Shown here one piece after another: positions 6,751 to 13,447 of a stretch of DNA of 15,780 bases (positions are counted from its first letter, which is position 1; each line of letters opens with the position of its first letter). Position numbers and translations under genes: made by a program. The stretch is from positions 1 to 15,780 of the forward strand of contig CAJMLV010000053.1 in assembly GCA_905214345.1 (NCBI GenBank), written 5' to 3'. This DNA comes from an uncultured bacterium (GTDB taxonomy: Bacteria; Bacillota; Clostridia; Oscillospirales; Ruminococcaceae). The notes below the pieces were generated by a model that saw nothing but the letters and a program-made list of their open reading frames with translations, ran no database searches and was not told the origin of the DNA.

Positions 6751-7803
6751 ATGGATGTAACGCTGTCGCATTTTCTCCAGCAGATGGCCTCCAACCCCAT
6801 TTTGTTGATGACCGTGGCGCTCACGCTGGGCGTCATCTTCGTCAACGGATGGACCGACGCCCCCAACGCCATCGCTACCTGCATCAGCACCCGCTGCATG
6901 CGGGTCCGTCCGGCCATCCTGCTCAGCGCCGGGTTCAACTTTCTCGGTGTGCTGGTCATGACCCGCATCAACTCCTCCGTCGCTTCCACCATCTCCAACA
7001 TGGTGGACTTCGGCGGCAACACCAACGAAGCCCTCATCGCGCTGTGCGCGGCGCTGTTTTCCATCGTGGTATACAGCGTCACGGCTTCCTGGTTCGGCAT
7101 CCCCACCAGCGAAAGCCACAGCCTGATCGCCGGCCTGACCGGCGCGGCCATCGCCATCAACAACGGTCTGGGCGGCGTCAACGGGGCCGAGTGGGTCAAG
7201 GTCCTCTACGGTCTTGTCATGAGCCTGCTGCTGGGCTTCGGCTCCGGCTGGCTCATCTGCAAGCTGCTGACCTGGGTGTGCGCCGGGCTGGACCGCCGCA
7301 AGGCAAACGGCTTCTTCCGCTACGCGCAGATCTTCGGCGCGGCGGCCATGAGCTTTATGCACGGCGCGCAGGATGGCCAGAAATTCATCGGCGTACTGTT
7401 CCTGGGCGTGGCCTTCTGCAACGGGCAGTCCAGCGTCAGCGGGGTGGTCATCCCGGTCTGGCTGATGCTGTTGTGCAGTACTGTCATGGGTCTGGGCACC
7501 AGCGTCGGCGGCGAGAAGATCATCAAGTCCGTGGGGATGGACATGGTCCGGCTGGAAAAATACCAGGGTTTTGCAGCGGACCTCTCGGCGGCGTTCTGCC
7601 TGCTGCTGTCCAGCCTGTTTGGCATCCCGGTATCCACCACGCATACCAAGACCAGCGCCATCATGGGCGTGGGGGCTGTCAAGCGGCTTTCCGCCATCAA
7701 CTACGGCGTCGTCAAGGATATGATGCTCACCTGGGTGTTCACGTTCCCCGGTTGTGGCCTGATCAGCTTCGCCATGGCCAAGCTGTTCATGTTCCTCATC
7801 TGA
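6751..7803 (+). CDS. pit: PiT family inorganic phosphate transporter
   Basis: This integral membrane permease for phosphate (as metal-phosphate or with a cation) has 350 residues, in the short bacterial range. Both internal PiT repeats are visible. The first has GWTDAPNAIAT at residues 33-43 and FGIPTSESHSLIAG at about 115-128. The second has SFMHGAQDGQKFIGV at 201-215 and FGIPVSTTHTKTSAIMG at 290-306. Between and around them are about nine or ten hydrophobic segments. The ATG at 6751 has AAGGGAG 8 bases upstream. The DUF47 gene follows, the usual partner in Firmicutes. The exact ion coupling cannot be read from the sequence. Confidence 0.95.
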   Translation: MDVTLSHFLQQMASNPILLMTVALTLGVIFVNGWTDAPNAIATCISTRCMRVRPAILLSAGFNFLGVLVMTRINSSVASTISNMVDFGGNTNEALIALCAALFSIVVYSVTASWFGIPTSESHSLIAGLTGAAIAINNGLGGVNGAEWVKVLYGLVMSLLLGFGSGWLICKLLTWVCAGLDRRKANGFFRYAQIFGAAAMSFMHGAQDGQKFIGVLFLGVAFCNGQSSVSGVVIPVWLMLLCSTVMGLGTSVGGEKIIKSVGMDMVRLEKYQGFAADLSAAFCLLLSSLFGIPVSTTHTKTSAIMGVGAVKRLSAINYGVVKDMMLTWVFTFPGCGLISFAMAKLFMFLI

Positions 7804-7808
7804 GTATG

Positions 7809-7831
7809 GCGGCGGGGAAATGCCCCGCCGC
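7809..7831 (+). promoter_or_regulatory. GC-rich hairpin between pit and the DUF47 gene
   Basis: A perfect 9-base stem, GCGGCGGGG (7809-7817) with CCCCGCCGC (7823-7831), encloses a 5-base loop and begins 5 bases after the pit stop. No U-tract follows. It is therefore better read as an mRNA-stabilising or processing element that sets the relative amounts of permease and accessory protein than as a terminator. Confidence 0.6.
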
Positions 7832-7878
7832 AGGGTACCGTTCCGTTACCGCAACACAAAAAGCAAGGAGAAACGATC

Positions 7879-8502
7879 ATGGCGAAAGTTCAGGATTCCT
7901 ACTATTTTGATACCTTCTCGGCCTGCGCCGAAGATGCCTGCCGTGCCGCCCATCTGCTGGAAGCGATGATGCAGAATTTCCAGCCCGCCAACATCCGGCA
8001 GGAACTGGACGAGATCCACAAGATCGAGCACAGCGCCGACGAAAAAAAGCATGAACTGCAGAGCGTGCTGGTCAAAGCGTTCATCACCCCCATCGAGCGG
8101 GAGGATATCGCCACGCTGTCCGGCAACATCGACGATGTGATCGACAAGATCGAGGATGTACTCCAGCGTATCTATTGCAACAACATCCAGAGCATCCGCC
8201 CCGACGCGCTGGAAATGGCCCAGAAAGTCATCCAGTGCTGTGAGGAAGTCAAACTGCTGGTGAAGGAACTGGCGGACTTCAAGCACTCCAAGACGCTGCA
8301 TGACCATGTGGTACGCATCAACGATCTGGAGGAGCAGGGCGACCGGCTGTTCCTGGCCAGTATGCGCAAGCTGCACAAGAACTGCACCGACCCCATCGAA
8401 GTCATCGCCTGGCGCGAGGTGTACCACTACCTGGAAAGCTGCATGGACGCCTGCGAACATGTGGCCGACACAGTGGAGCGCGTCGTAATGAACAACACCT
8501 GA
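7879..8502 (+). CDS. DUF47 family (PhoU-like) PiT accessory protein
   Basis: This cytoplasmic, all-helical protein of 207 residues is the usual DUF47 length. Recognisable blocks are KIEHSADEKKHE at about 48-59, FITPIEREDI at 68-77, NIDDVIDKIEDV at 83-94, NDLEEQGDRLF at 148-158, and a closing helix ending ACEHVADTVERVV. The acidic E/D-rich motifs resemble the metal-binding motifs of PhoU. DUF47 proteins sit beside PiT permeases and are thought to modulate them. The ATG at 7879 has AAGGAG 8 bases upstream. It is the second gene of the operon, 75 bases after pit, and is followed by a strong terminator. Confidence 0.95.
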   Translation: MAKVQDSYYFDTFSACAEDACRAAHLLEAMMQNFQPANIRQELDEIHKIEHSADEKKHELQSVLVKAFITPIEREDIATLSGNIDDVIDKIEDVLQRIYCNNIQSIRPDALEMAQKVIQCCEEVKLLVKELADFKHSKTLHDHVVRINDLEEQGDRLFLASMRKLHKNCTDPIEVIAWREVYHYLESCMDACEHVADTVERVVMNNT

Positions 8503-8512
8503 GCACACAGCG

Positions 8513-8559
8513 ACCGGGACCGCAGCCCGCCGTAAGGCGGCAGCGGTCCCGGTTTTTGT
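8513..8559 (+). terminator. Intrinsic terminator of the pit-DUF47 operon
   Basis: An 11-base outer stem (8513-8523 with 8543-8553) encloses an inner CCGCC/GGCGG stem with a GTAA loop (8527-8540). TTTTTGT follows from 8553. It is ten bases after the DUF47 stop. There is no T-run on the minus strand, so it is one-directional. Confidence 0.92.
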
Positions 8560-8567
8560 CTGCGCAG

Positions 8568-8993
8568 TTATTGCACGGTGAGGGTTTCCACGATGGGCAA
8601 CGCCCGCAGCCGTCTGACAGGGCCGCGCACCGAGAGAGCGGTGGTCAGCAGGATGACCCCGGCGATGAGCGCCAGTTCCGGCCAGGGGACCGACCAGGGA
8701 ACGCCAAAGGTACGCGTGACCAGGCTGGAATACAAAAACCAGTGCAACGCCAGCCCCAGCGCGCAGCCCAGCAGCACACCCCCGGCGGCGTAGGCGACCG
8801 CTTCGGCCGCCACCATGCGGGTCAGCTGGCGGCCGCTCATGCCGATGGCGCGCAGCGCGCCGTACTGGCGGGTGCGGGCGGCTACCCCCAGGCGGACAGT
8901 ATTCATGATATGGAACATCGTGATCGCCACGATCACCGAGAGAAACCCGTAAACCAGCACCGAGAAGGCATAATACAGCCCCGCTGTTTGTCA
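8568..8993 (-). pseudogene. C-terminal fragment of an FtsX/MacB-type ABC transporter permease
   Basis: About 141 codons stay open, ending at TAA 8568-8570. They match the last part of a large FtsX-like permease: YYAFSVLVYGFLSVIVAIT, VAARTRQYGALRAIGMSG, a long helix near AYAAGGVLLGCALGLAL, and a closing block RLRALPIVETLTVQ. Three membrane segments are visible. Full permeases of this type have several hundred residues, so most of the protein, including the periplasmic part, is missing. The family-like sequence stops at about 8993, where an in-frame TGA (8994-8996) and AT-rich DNA begin. A GTG at 8960 could in theory start a 130-residue protein, but no good ribosome site precedes it. I read it as a truncated remnant. 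Confidence 0.8.
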
Positions 8994-9009
8994 ATCCCTC
9001 TATATTTTA

Positions 9010-9635
9010 TCATGTTGCACTTGTATCTAGATGGTGAGGTAAATCTCCCACTACAACTATCTGGTCTTGATCGTCCCAAAAGAAATAAATTCTAAGGCAA
9101 TAGCGGCAATCCTTATTACTTCCTTTAGCTAAGTGCCGCTCTAACTTTCTTTTTTTCCGTGATATTGCACATAATATGTATCGCCCTGCATACCGGCGGC
9201 AGTATCAGTAATTGCTCCCCTTTCATCTAATGCAGGATCTACTTCCTTGCACATATCCAAAAAGTTAGAATATGTAATAGCCCCTGTTTGATAATCATAA
9301 TAAGCTGTCGCCAGTAATTTCAAACACTTATATACAAGCTTTGGATCTTCGTAGACAGCTGTTTTTAAACTTCGGATAGCTCGTGGGTGAAGATATATCC
9401 TGTCAGGATAGTATTTGCTGATCCATTCACTTATATCAGAATATGTGCAATCATCTGGGATATTTTCTCTCACAGATTCCCCGGCACCATTTTGTAATTG
9501 AAAGCGAAAAGTTGCAATCTGCGCCTTTAATTGCGAAATCAATTTGCGCTGTTGGCTATTTTCTTCTTGACATGCCTCCAAATCTTTTGCATACGAATCG
9601 GCTAATGCAAAATTTTCATCGCTCTGCTTTTGCAA
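9010..9635 (-). pseudogene. AT-rich gene broken by a -1 frameshift; coiled-coil plus conserved C-terminal domain
   Basis: Frame 1 runs from a TTG at 9635 to TAG at 9141-9143 (164 codons). It starts with a coiled-coil of repeating L/Q/E/K heptads, then a folded part with ISKYYPDRIYLHPRAIRS and LLATAYYDYQTGAITY. Just before its stop is an A7 run (9150-9156, minus strand). Switching one base back there gives a clean continuation to TGA at 9010-9012. That part contains RYCLRIYFFWDDQDQIVVVG and ends LPHHLDTSAT, which looks like a beta-rich domain with a RelE-like flavour. I do not know a named family for it. No ATG exists in frame upstream; the frame opens only at a TAG about 30 bases before the TTG, and the TTG has no good ribosome site. 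The N-terminus may also be lost. GC content is far below that of the neighbouring genes, which suggests transfer. Confidence 0.7.
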
Positions 9636-9676
9636 CTGCTTTAGTTGCTCTTCATATGAAAAGATCTATTGTTTTT

Positions 9677-9705
9677 ATTATATCACTTCATATCTGTCTA
9701 GACAA
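9677..9705 (-). promoter_or_regulatory. Promoter with a palindromic operator candidate for the AT-rich gene
   Basis: On the minus strand TTGTCT (9705-9700) and TATAAT (9682-9677) are 17 bases apart. The 10-base perfect palindrome TGTCTAGACA (9695-9704) overlaps the -35 and could be a repressor site. Transcription would begin near 9670, only about 35 bases before the first usable start codon of the gene. Confidence 0.55.
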
Positions 9706-9782
9706 TTAGAACAAATACGTCAATTTGAGAATATTCCTTTTCCAATAAATAAGGTGGTAGACTTTTTCACCGTATAACAGAT

Positions 9783-10388
9783 TCATTTTACATTTTTCTT
9801 ATGCGCAGCAGTACTCTTTTGCTTGATTCTCTCCTTCTTCACTTCCTCCTGCCTGATTGTATCAAAAATCGCACATAGTTCTTTATCAAAAGCCTCTGGG
9901 TCAAAGGTTTCGGGATGCTCCGATGCCTGCGACACCAGGGGCTTTGCTTCTGCCCTCCACCGGGTAATGGTAGCTTTGCGGCAGGCATCGGACATGTACA
10001 AAAAGCGGCTGAGCCTGCCGTTCAGCTTGTTGCCGATCTTGGTGTAGAGTGCCACCGCGGGGTCCACCGTGCGGCTTTTTGCCACTTCCTCGGCGGCCAC
10101 TTCCTTGCAGGTGCGCTGCCCGCCGTTTGGCGATTTGCGGTCACAATACTTTGCAGCTGAACTGAATGGTACAAACAGCATTCCACATTGCTTGCATCTG
10201 CGGGCGGTTTTATGCTGACCGCACATTTGCAGAAAATCCACCATGACAACCTCGGCCAGATTGTCCGCCACATAGTAACTCCGGCTAGCAATATCCGGAT
10301 GTTTCCTGGCTTTCGGAGATTCCTCCGGCAAAGACAAACGGCTGAGCATTTTCATGTGGAGGCGCTCATACAGCTTTGGCTTTGAGTG
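9783..10388 (-). pseudogene. DUF6076-like zinc-ribbon protein, 5'-truncated
   Basis: The ORF from ATG 10355 has 190 residues and carries the C-terminal part of a DUF6076-type protein: RRCKQCGMLFVPFSSAAKYC, then RTCKEVAAEE. The four cysteines (residues 54, 57, 71 and 83) would bind zinc. A helical, basic tail rich in K follows. The frame continues family-like sequence upstream of that ATG (KPKLYERLHMKML) as far as an in-frame TAG at 10389-10391, so the ATG is probably internal and the gene has lost its 5' end. Family members are, to my knowledge, longer and occur on mobile elements of Clostridia; function is unknown. It could still be expressed as a short protein from ATG 10355, so calling it a pseudogene is an inference. 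Confidence 0.65.
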
Positions 10389-11009
10389 CTACCGCCACAA
10401 AAAGCAATCCGCCCTGTATCTGAAAAAACACGGTCTGCCCGAGGGTATCTGTGAACTGAAAGCCTTCCCCGAATGGAAGCTGGAACTGATGGCCCGGAAA
10501 ATCTTCGAGACCGTGTGGGGCAACCGGAGGGAGGCAGTGCTGGAAGCCTGCCGGATGCTCAATGCCTGCTGCTACCGGGAGGAAAGTGCCGATCCGGCCA
10601 AGCTGAAAGCCCTGGACAAACGCATGGACGCCCTGAACCAACGGCTGGACAACCTGATCATGATGAAGGCGTCCAACCAGATCACCCTGAACCAGTTTGT
10701 GGAGCAGAGCAACGAGATCGGCGTCCAGCAGCAGCGAATTACCAAAGAGAAGGCGGAACTGCTGGCCAAGCAGGGGGACCACAAGACGCTGGACATGGAC
10801 TCCATCGAGGCCAGCCTCTGCGAAGCGGTGGATTTCACCGACGGTATGGTGAGTGAGTGGTTCATCCAGAACTTTGTCCGCCGCATCACACCCATCGACG
10901 ACACGCGGTTCGCCTGGGTGCTGGATCTGGCACCCGAGCCCCAGACGCTGGTATGTGAGGTCAACGGGCGGAAGGAATATCCGCGCATTACATTGGAAAG
11001 CAATTTATA

Positions 11010-11033
11010 CCGGGGGGCCTGGCCGCCCCCCGG
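11010..11033. other. Strong GC hairpin at the end of the recombinase fragment
   Basis: The 9-base stem CCGGGGGGC (11010-11018) pairs with GCCCCCCGG (11025-11033) around a 6-base loop. There is no U-tract on either side. It sits where recognisable recombinase sequence ends and may mark the boundary of the old element or a degraded terminator. Confidence 0.6.
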
Positions 11034-11360
11034 GGCTTCCCGCCCATCCTTTCTGATCAACAGGAATGGTCGGCTGAATGGGGACATTTCGGCGGCGGGA
11101 TTGGCACAGGACAGGCCGCAACCAAAAACCCCCGCACATACCCAATTGGGTATGTGCGGGGGTTTTCTTTTTTGTGCATTTACAAAATGTGTGCTTTGCC
11201 GCATTCGGCATTACAGTACTGCGGGAAGCAACGGCCGCGAAGACGGAGTCGGACGCCCCGGCAGGCGTAAAAATCGCCCTATTCCCTATTGCGGGTGAGG
11301 CGGCTGATTGCATTTTCGCTCCCGGCTTCAGGTGCGCTGTCTCCCGGCGCACTGCCAATA
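11034..11360. other. Gene-free stretch between the recombinase fragment and the kinase gene
   Basis: I see no gene here apart from the run-through of the recombinase frame. It holds the 42-base palindromic terminator at 11125-11166. It also holds a smaller hairpin just after the kinase stop, GTGCGC (11332-11337) with GCGCAC (11347-11352), which lacks a U-tract. The part in between is GC-rich and unremarkable. Confidence 0.6.
11125..11166. terminator. Perfect 42-base palindrome, bidirectional intrinsic terminator
   Basis: Every base of 11125-11145 pairs with 11146-11166. The A4 at one end and T4 at the other supply a U-tract to transcripts from both sides; the plus strand continues TTTTCTTTTTT. 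It would end the minus-strand sugar operon whose last gene stops at 11361, and any plus-strand transcript from the recombinase side. Confidence 0.95.
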
Positions 11361-12473
11361 TCAATATTTGGCCACGATGGCATTCATCTCGCCCCAGCAG
11401 GCTTCCATGTCGCTGACCAGCTTGAACTGGGTACGGCTGCGGTCCAGGTTCTGACCTTCCCGGTGGATTCGGAAGTAATGGTCTCCTTCCAGATAGTCGG
11501 TGAGGAACCGAATCCCACATTCCAGGGTCATCAGCTTGGCACCCCAGGGCAGGTTTTCCTTTTCGGCCGCGGTCAGCGTATCGCCGGCCGCCTCCAGGAA
11601 GCCTTTGGTGTAGATTTCGAAGAGGTCCAGTTCGAAGTTCACCTTGCTCAGATCCCTTTCATCCTCGGCAGAATGGGTGGCGCCGAAGCGGATAGAATCA
11701 CCGAAATCATTCAGTGCAAGACCGGGCATCACGGTGTCCAGGTCGATGACACAGATGCCGACGCCGGTGTCCTTATCCAACAGGATATTGTTCAGTTTGG
11801 TGTCGTTGTGGGTGACACGCAGCGGCAGCTTACCTGCTTCCAGCTGATCCATCAGTACGGCACAGTCTTTTTCCCGGGCCAGCACAAATTCGATCTCAGG
11901 CTGCACATCTTTGGCGCGGCCGCACGGGTCCGCCTCCAGCGCCTTTTTGAAATTGGCAAACCGATTGCGGGTGTCGTGGAATTTCGCGATGGTCTCATGC
12001 AGGGTGGAAGCGTCATAACCAGCCAGCAGACGCTGGAAGTTGCCGAAAGCAACCGCACTCTGATAGAACTGTTCGGGAGTTTCCACCGTTTGCAGGCAAA
12101 TGGTGCCTTCCACAAAGGAGTATACCCGCCAGCAGCCGCCCTTGCTGTCCCGGTAATAGTTCTTTCCATCTTTGGTGCGATGCACAGTCAGGGTTTCCCG
12201 GGCAGGGTCGCCGCCATTCTTGGCAATGATGTTGCGCAGATAGTCGGTCACGTTCACAACGTTTTCCATCAGACCGTCAGGGTCGGTGAAAGTTTCGGTG
12301 TTGATGCGCTGCAGCATATAGCGCACGTGGTCCCCTGCCTCGTTCCGGGTGTTCACACAGAAAGTATCATTGATGTGACCTTCGCCGTACCGGACCGTGT
12401 CTACAATCCGACCGCCAAATTCAAAGTTGTCCAATGCCTCCTGCACGGTTTCTTCCGCTTTGTACAGTGCCAT
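11361..12473 (-). CDS. nahK: N-acetylhexosamine 1-kinase-like phosphotransferase (APH fold)
   Basis: The protein has the aminoglycoside phosphotransferase/kinase fold: a glycine loop YGEGHINDTF at residues 29-38, the catalytic HNDTKLNN at 222-229, and the metal-binding IDLDTVMPG at 243-251. Its 370 residues and the overall pattern match NahK/LnpB, which phosphorylates GlcNAc or GalNAc at C1. It lies in one operon with a GH112 phosphorylase, which supports that role; substrate choice is inferred. Three starts compete. ATG 12482 overlaps the upstream stop (ATGA) but leaves no room after GGAGG. ATG 12473 has GGAGG about 10 bases upstream and is preferred; 12491 is not. It is the last gene of the operon and is followed by a bidirectional terminator. 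Confidence 0.82.
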   Translation of the reverse strand: MALYKAEETVQEALDNFEFGGRIVDTVRYGEGHINDTFCVNTRNEAGDHVRYMLQRINTETFTDPDGLMENVVNVTDYLRNIIAKNGGDPARETLTVHRTKDGKNYYRDSKGGCWRVYSFVEGTICLQTVETPEQFYQSAVAFGNFQRLLAGYDASTLHETIAKFHDTRNRFANFKKALEADPCGRAKDVQPEIEFVLAREKDCAVLMDQLEAGKLPLRVTHNDTKLNNILLDKDTGVGICVIDLDTVMPGLALNDFGDSIRFGATHSAEDERDLSKVNFELDLFEIYTKGFLEAAGDTLTAAEKENLPWGAKLMTLECGIRFLTDYLEGDHYFRIHREGQNLDRSRTQFKLVSDMEACWGEMNAIVAKY

Positions 12474-12478
12474 AATGC

Positions 12479-13405
12479 TCATTCCTCCCACAAATTGTCC
12501 GGATACAGACCGGCAGCGGTCTTTTCGGCAACAGCCTTGACCACCACGGGCTTGTCTTCCTTATAAGTAACGCCGTACCACTTGTCGGTGCTGTACAGCA
12601 CCTGTACGGTGGCCTTGTCCTCTTCGATCAGCTGGCTAACCACACTGGGCAGGAAATACTCACCCTTCAGCGGATTTTCCACCAGCGCCTTGTCCAGGAA
12701 AGCCGCAAAGCGGGCCTTGGCCTCCGCCACAAAGTGTTCCGAGAATCCCCACAGATTCATGGAGACCACACTGTCGGGGGCCAGATCAGTCCATGTCTTG
12801 CCGTCATCCTCCGTGAAGTGAATCCCGTTCGCGTAAGTTTCGATCCTGGTGCGCTCGGTCACACCGGCCAGGGTACCATCGGCGTTTTCCACGCAAATGC
12901 CGCGGGCCACGCTGCCGTTCTCGGTAACGGTATTTTTCAGCAGATAGCCCACCATGGCGAAACGGTACTTGTCATCGTCCTCGTGGGTGGACAGATAGTT
13001 GTAAATTTCCTTGAATGCCTCAGGTCCATAGTAATCATCGGCATTGATGACGGCAAACGGCGCATCGATCACGTCCCGGGCAGCCAGAATCGCATGGCTG
13101 GTGCCCCAGGGCTTGGTGCGGCCTTCCGGCACGGTGTAGCCTTCGGGCAGGTCGTTCAGGTCCTGATAGGCATAGCGCACATCCATGATTCTGGACAGCC
13201 GGTTGCCGATAGCCTCTTTGAAGGCATCCTCGATCTCATGTTTGATGATGAACACGATGGTCTCGAATCCGGCCCGGCGTGCGTCGTAAGCGGAATAGTC
13301 AATGATGATCTGGCCATGGTTGCCCACCGGGTCGATCTGTTTCAGGCCACCGTACCGACTGCCCATACCTGCCGCCATGACCACAAGGATCGGTTTCTTT
13401 TTCAT
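12479..13405 (-). CDS. NTP_transferase-fold sugar-1-phosphate nucleotidyltransferase
   Basis: This cytoplasmic enzyme of 308 residues would join a nucleoside triphosphate to a sugar 1-phosphate and release PPi. Visible motifs are the nucleotide loop AAGMGSRYGGLKQIDPVG (residues 11-28), KPWGTSHA (98-105), the metal-binding NADDYYG (121-127) and SMNLWGF (215-221). ATG 13405 is chosen because AAGGAG lies 6 bases upstream; the longer frame from 13429 has no such site. It lies 42 bases after the sulfatase stop and 5 bases before the kinase start. In the comparable bifidobacterial operon this step is done by a GalT-type uridylyltransferase (LnpC), an unrelated fold. The substrate here (GlcNAc-1-P, GalNAc-1-P or Gal-1-P) cannot be told from the sequence. 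Confidence 0.88.
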   Translation of the reverse strand: MKKKPILVVMAAGMGSRYGGLKQIDPVGNHGQIIIDYSAYDARRAGFETIVFIIKHEIEDAFKEAIGNRLSRIMDVRYAYQDLNDLPEGYTVPEGRTKPWGTSHAILAARDVIDAPFAVINADDYYGPEAFKEIYNYLSTHEDDDKYRFAMVGYLLKNTVTENGSVARGICVENADGTLAGVTERTRIETYANGIHFTEDDGKTWTDLAPDSVVSMNLWGFSEHFVAEAKARFAAFLDKALVENPLKGEYFLPSVVSQLIEEDKATVQVLYSTDKWYGVTYKEDKPVVVKAVAEKTAAGLYPDNLWEE

Positions 13406-13447
13406 TATCTGCTCCTTTCTCTTCCACATTCCGACTGTGTTGTCCGT

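Larger units (their letters stand above)
10354..11298 (+). pseudogene. C-terminal fragment of a probable large serine recombinase
   Basis: The open frame has 314 codons, but only about residues 12-215 (to about 11000) look like a real protein. That part has a helical segment MARKIFETVWGNRREAV. It is followed by a long coiled-coil at about residues 82-140 (ALDKRMDALNQRLDNL, then QQQRITKEKAELLAKQ), and then the closing FIQNFVRRITPIDDTRFAWV. This layout matches the C-terminal coiled-coil region of large serine recombinases. The catalytic serine domain and most of the zinc ribbon are absent. The first ten or so codons are the antisense of the DUF6076 remnant, and codons past about 11010 run through a hairpin and a terminator, so neither end is natural. 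A different coiled-coil protein is possible. Confidence 0.55.

Noticed and set aside
6678..7910. Long open frames on both strands over the pit gene (410 codons plus, 348 codons minus) and over the DUF47 region (7846-8994 minus)
   Set aside because: They are out-of-frame or antisense shadows of GC-rich genes; the pit and DUF47 frames carry the conserved motifs.
8993..9785. CRISPR array or tRNA genes in the AT-rich stretch
   Set aside because: There is no regularly spaced repeat and no tRNA-like cloverleaf or T-loop sequence that I could find here or elsewhere in the window.
11010..11033. GC hairpin as a terminator
   Set aside because: The stem is strong, but no T-run follows on either strand.
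11289..12566. A 425-codon plus-strand open frame over the kinase gene
   Set aside because: Antisense shadow of the kinase, whose catalytic motifs are clear.
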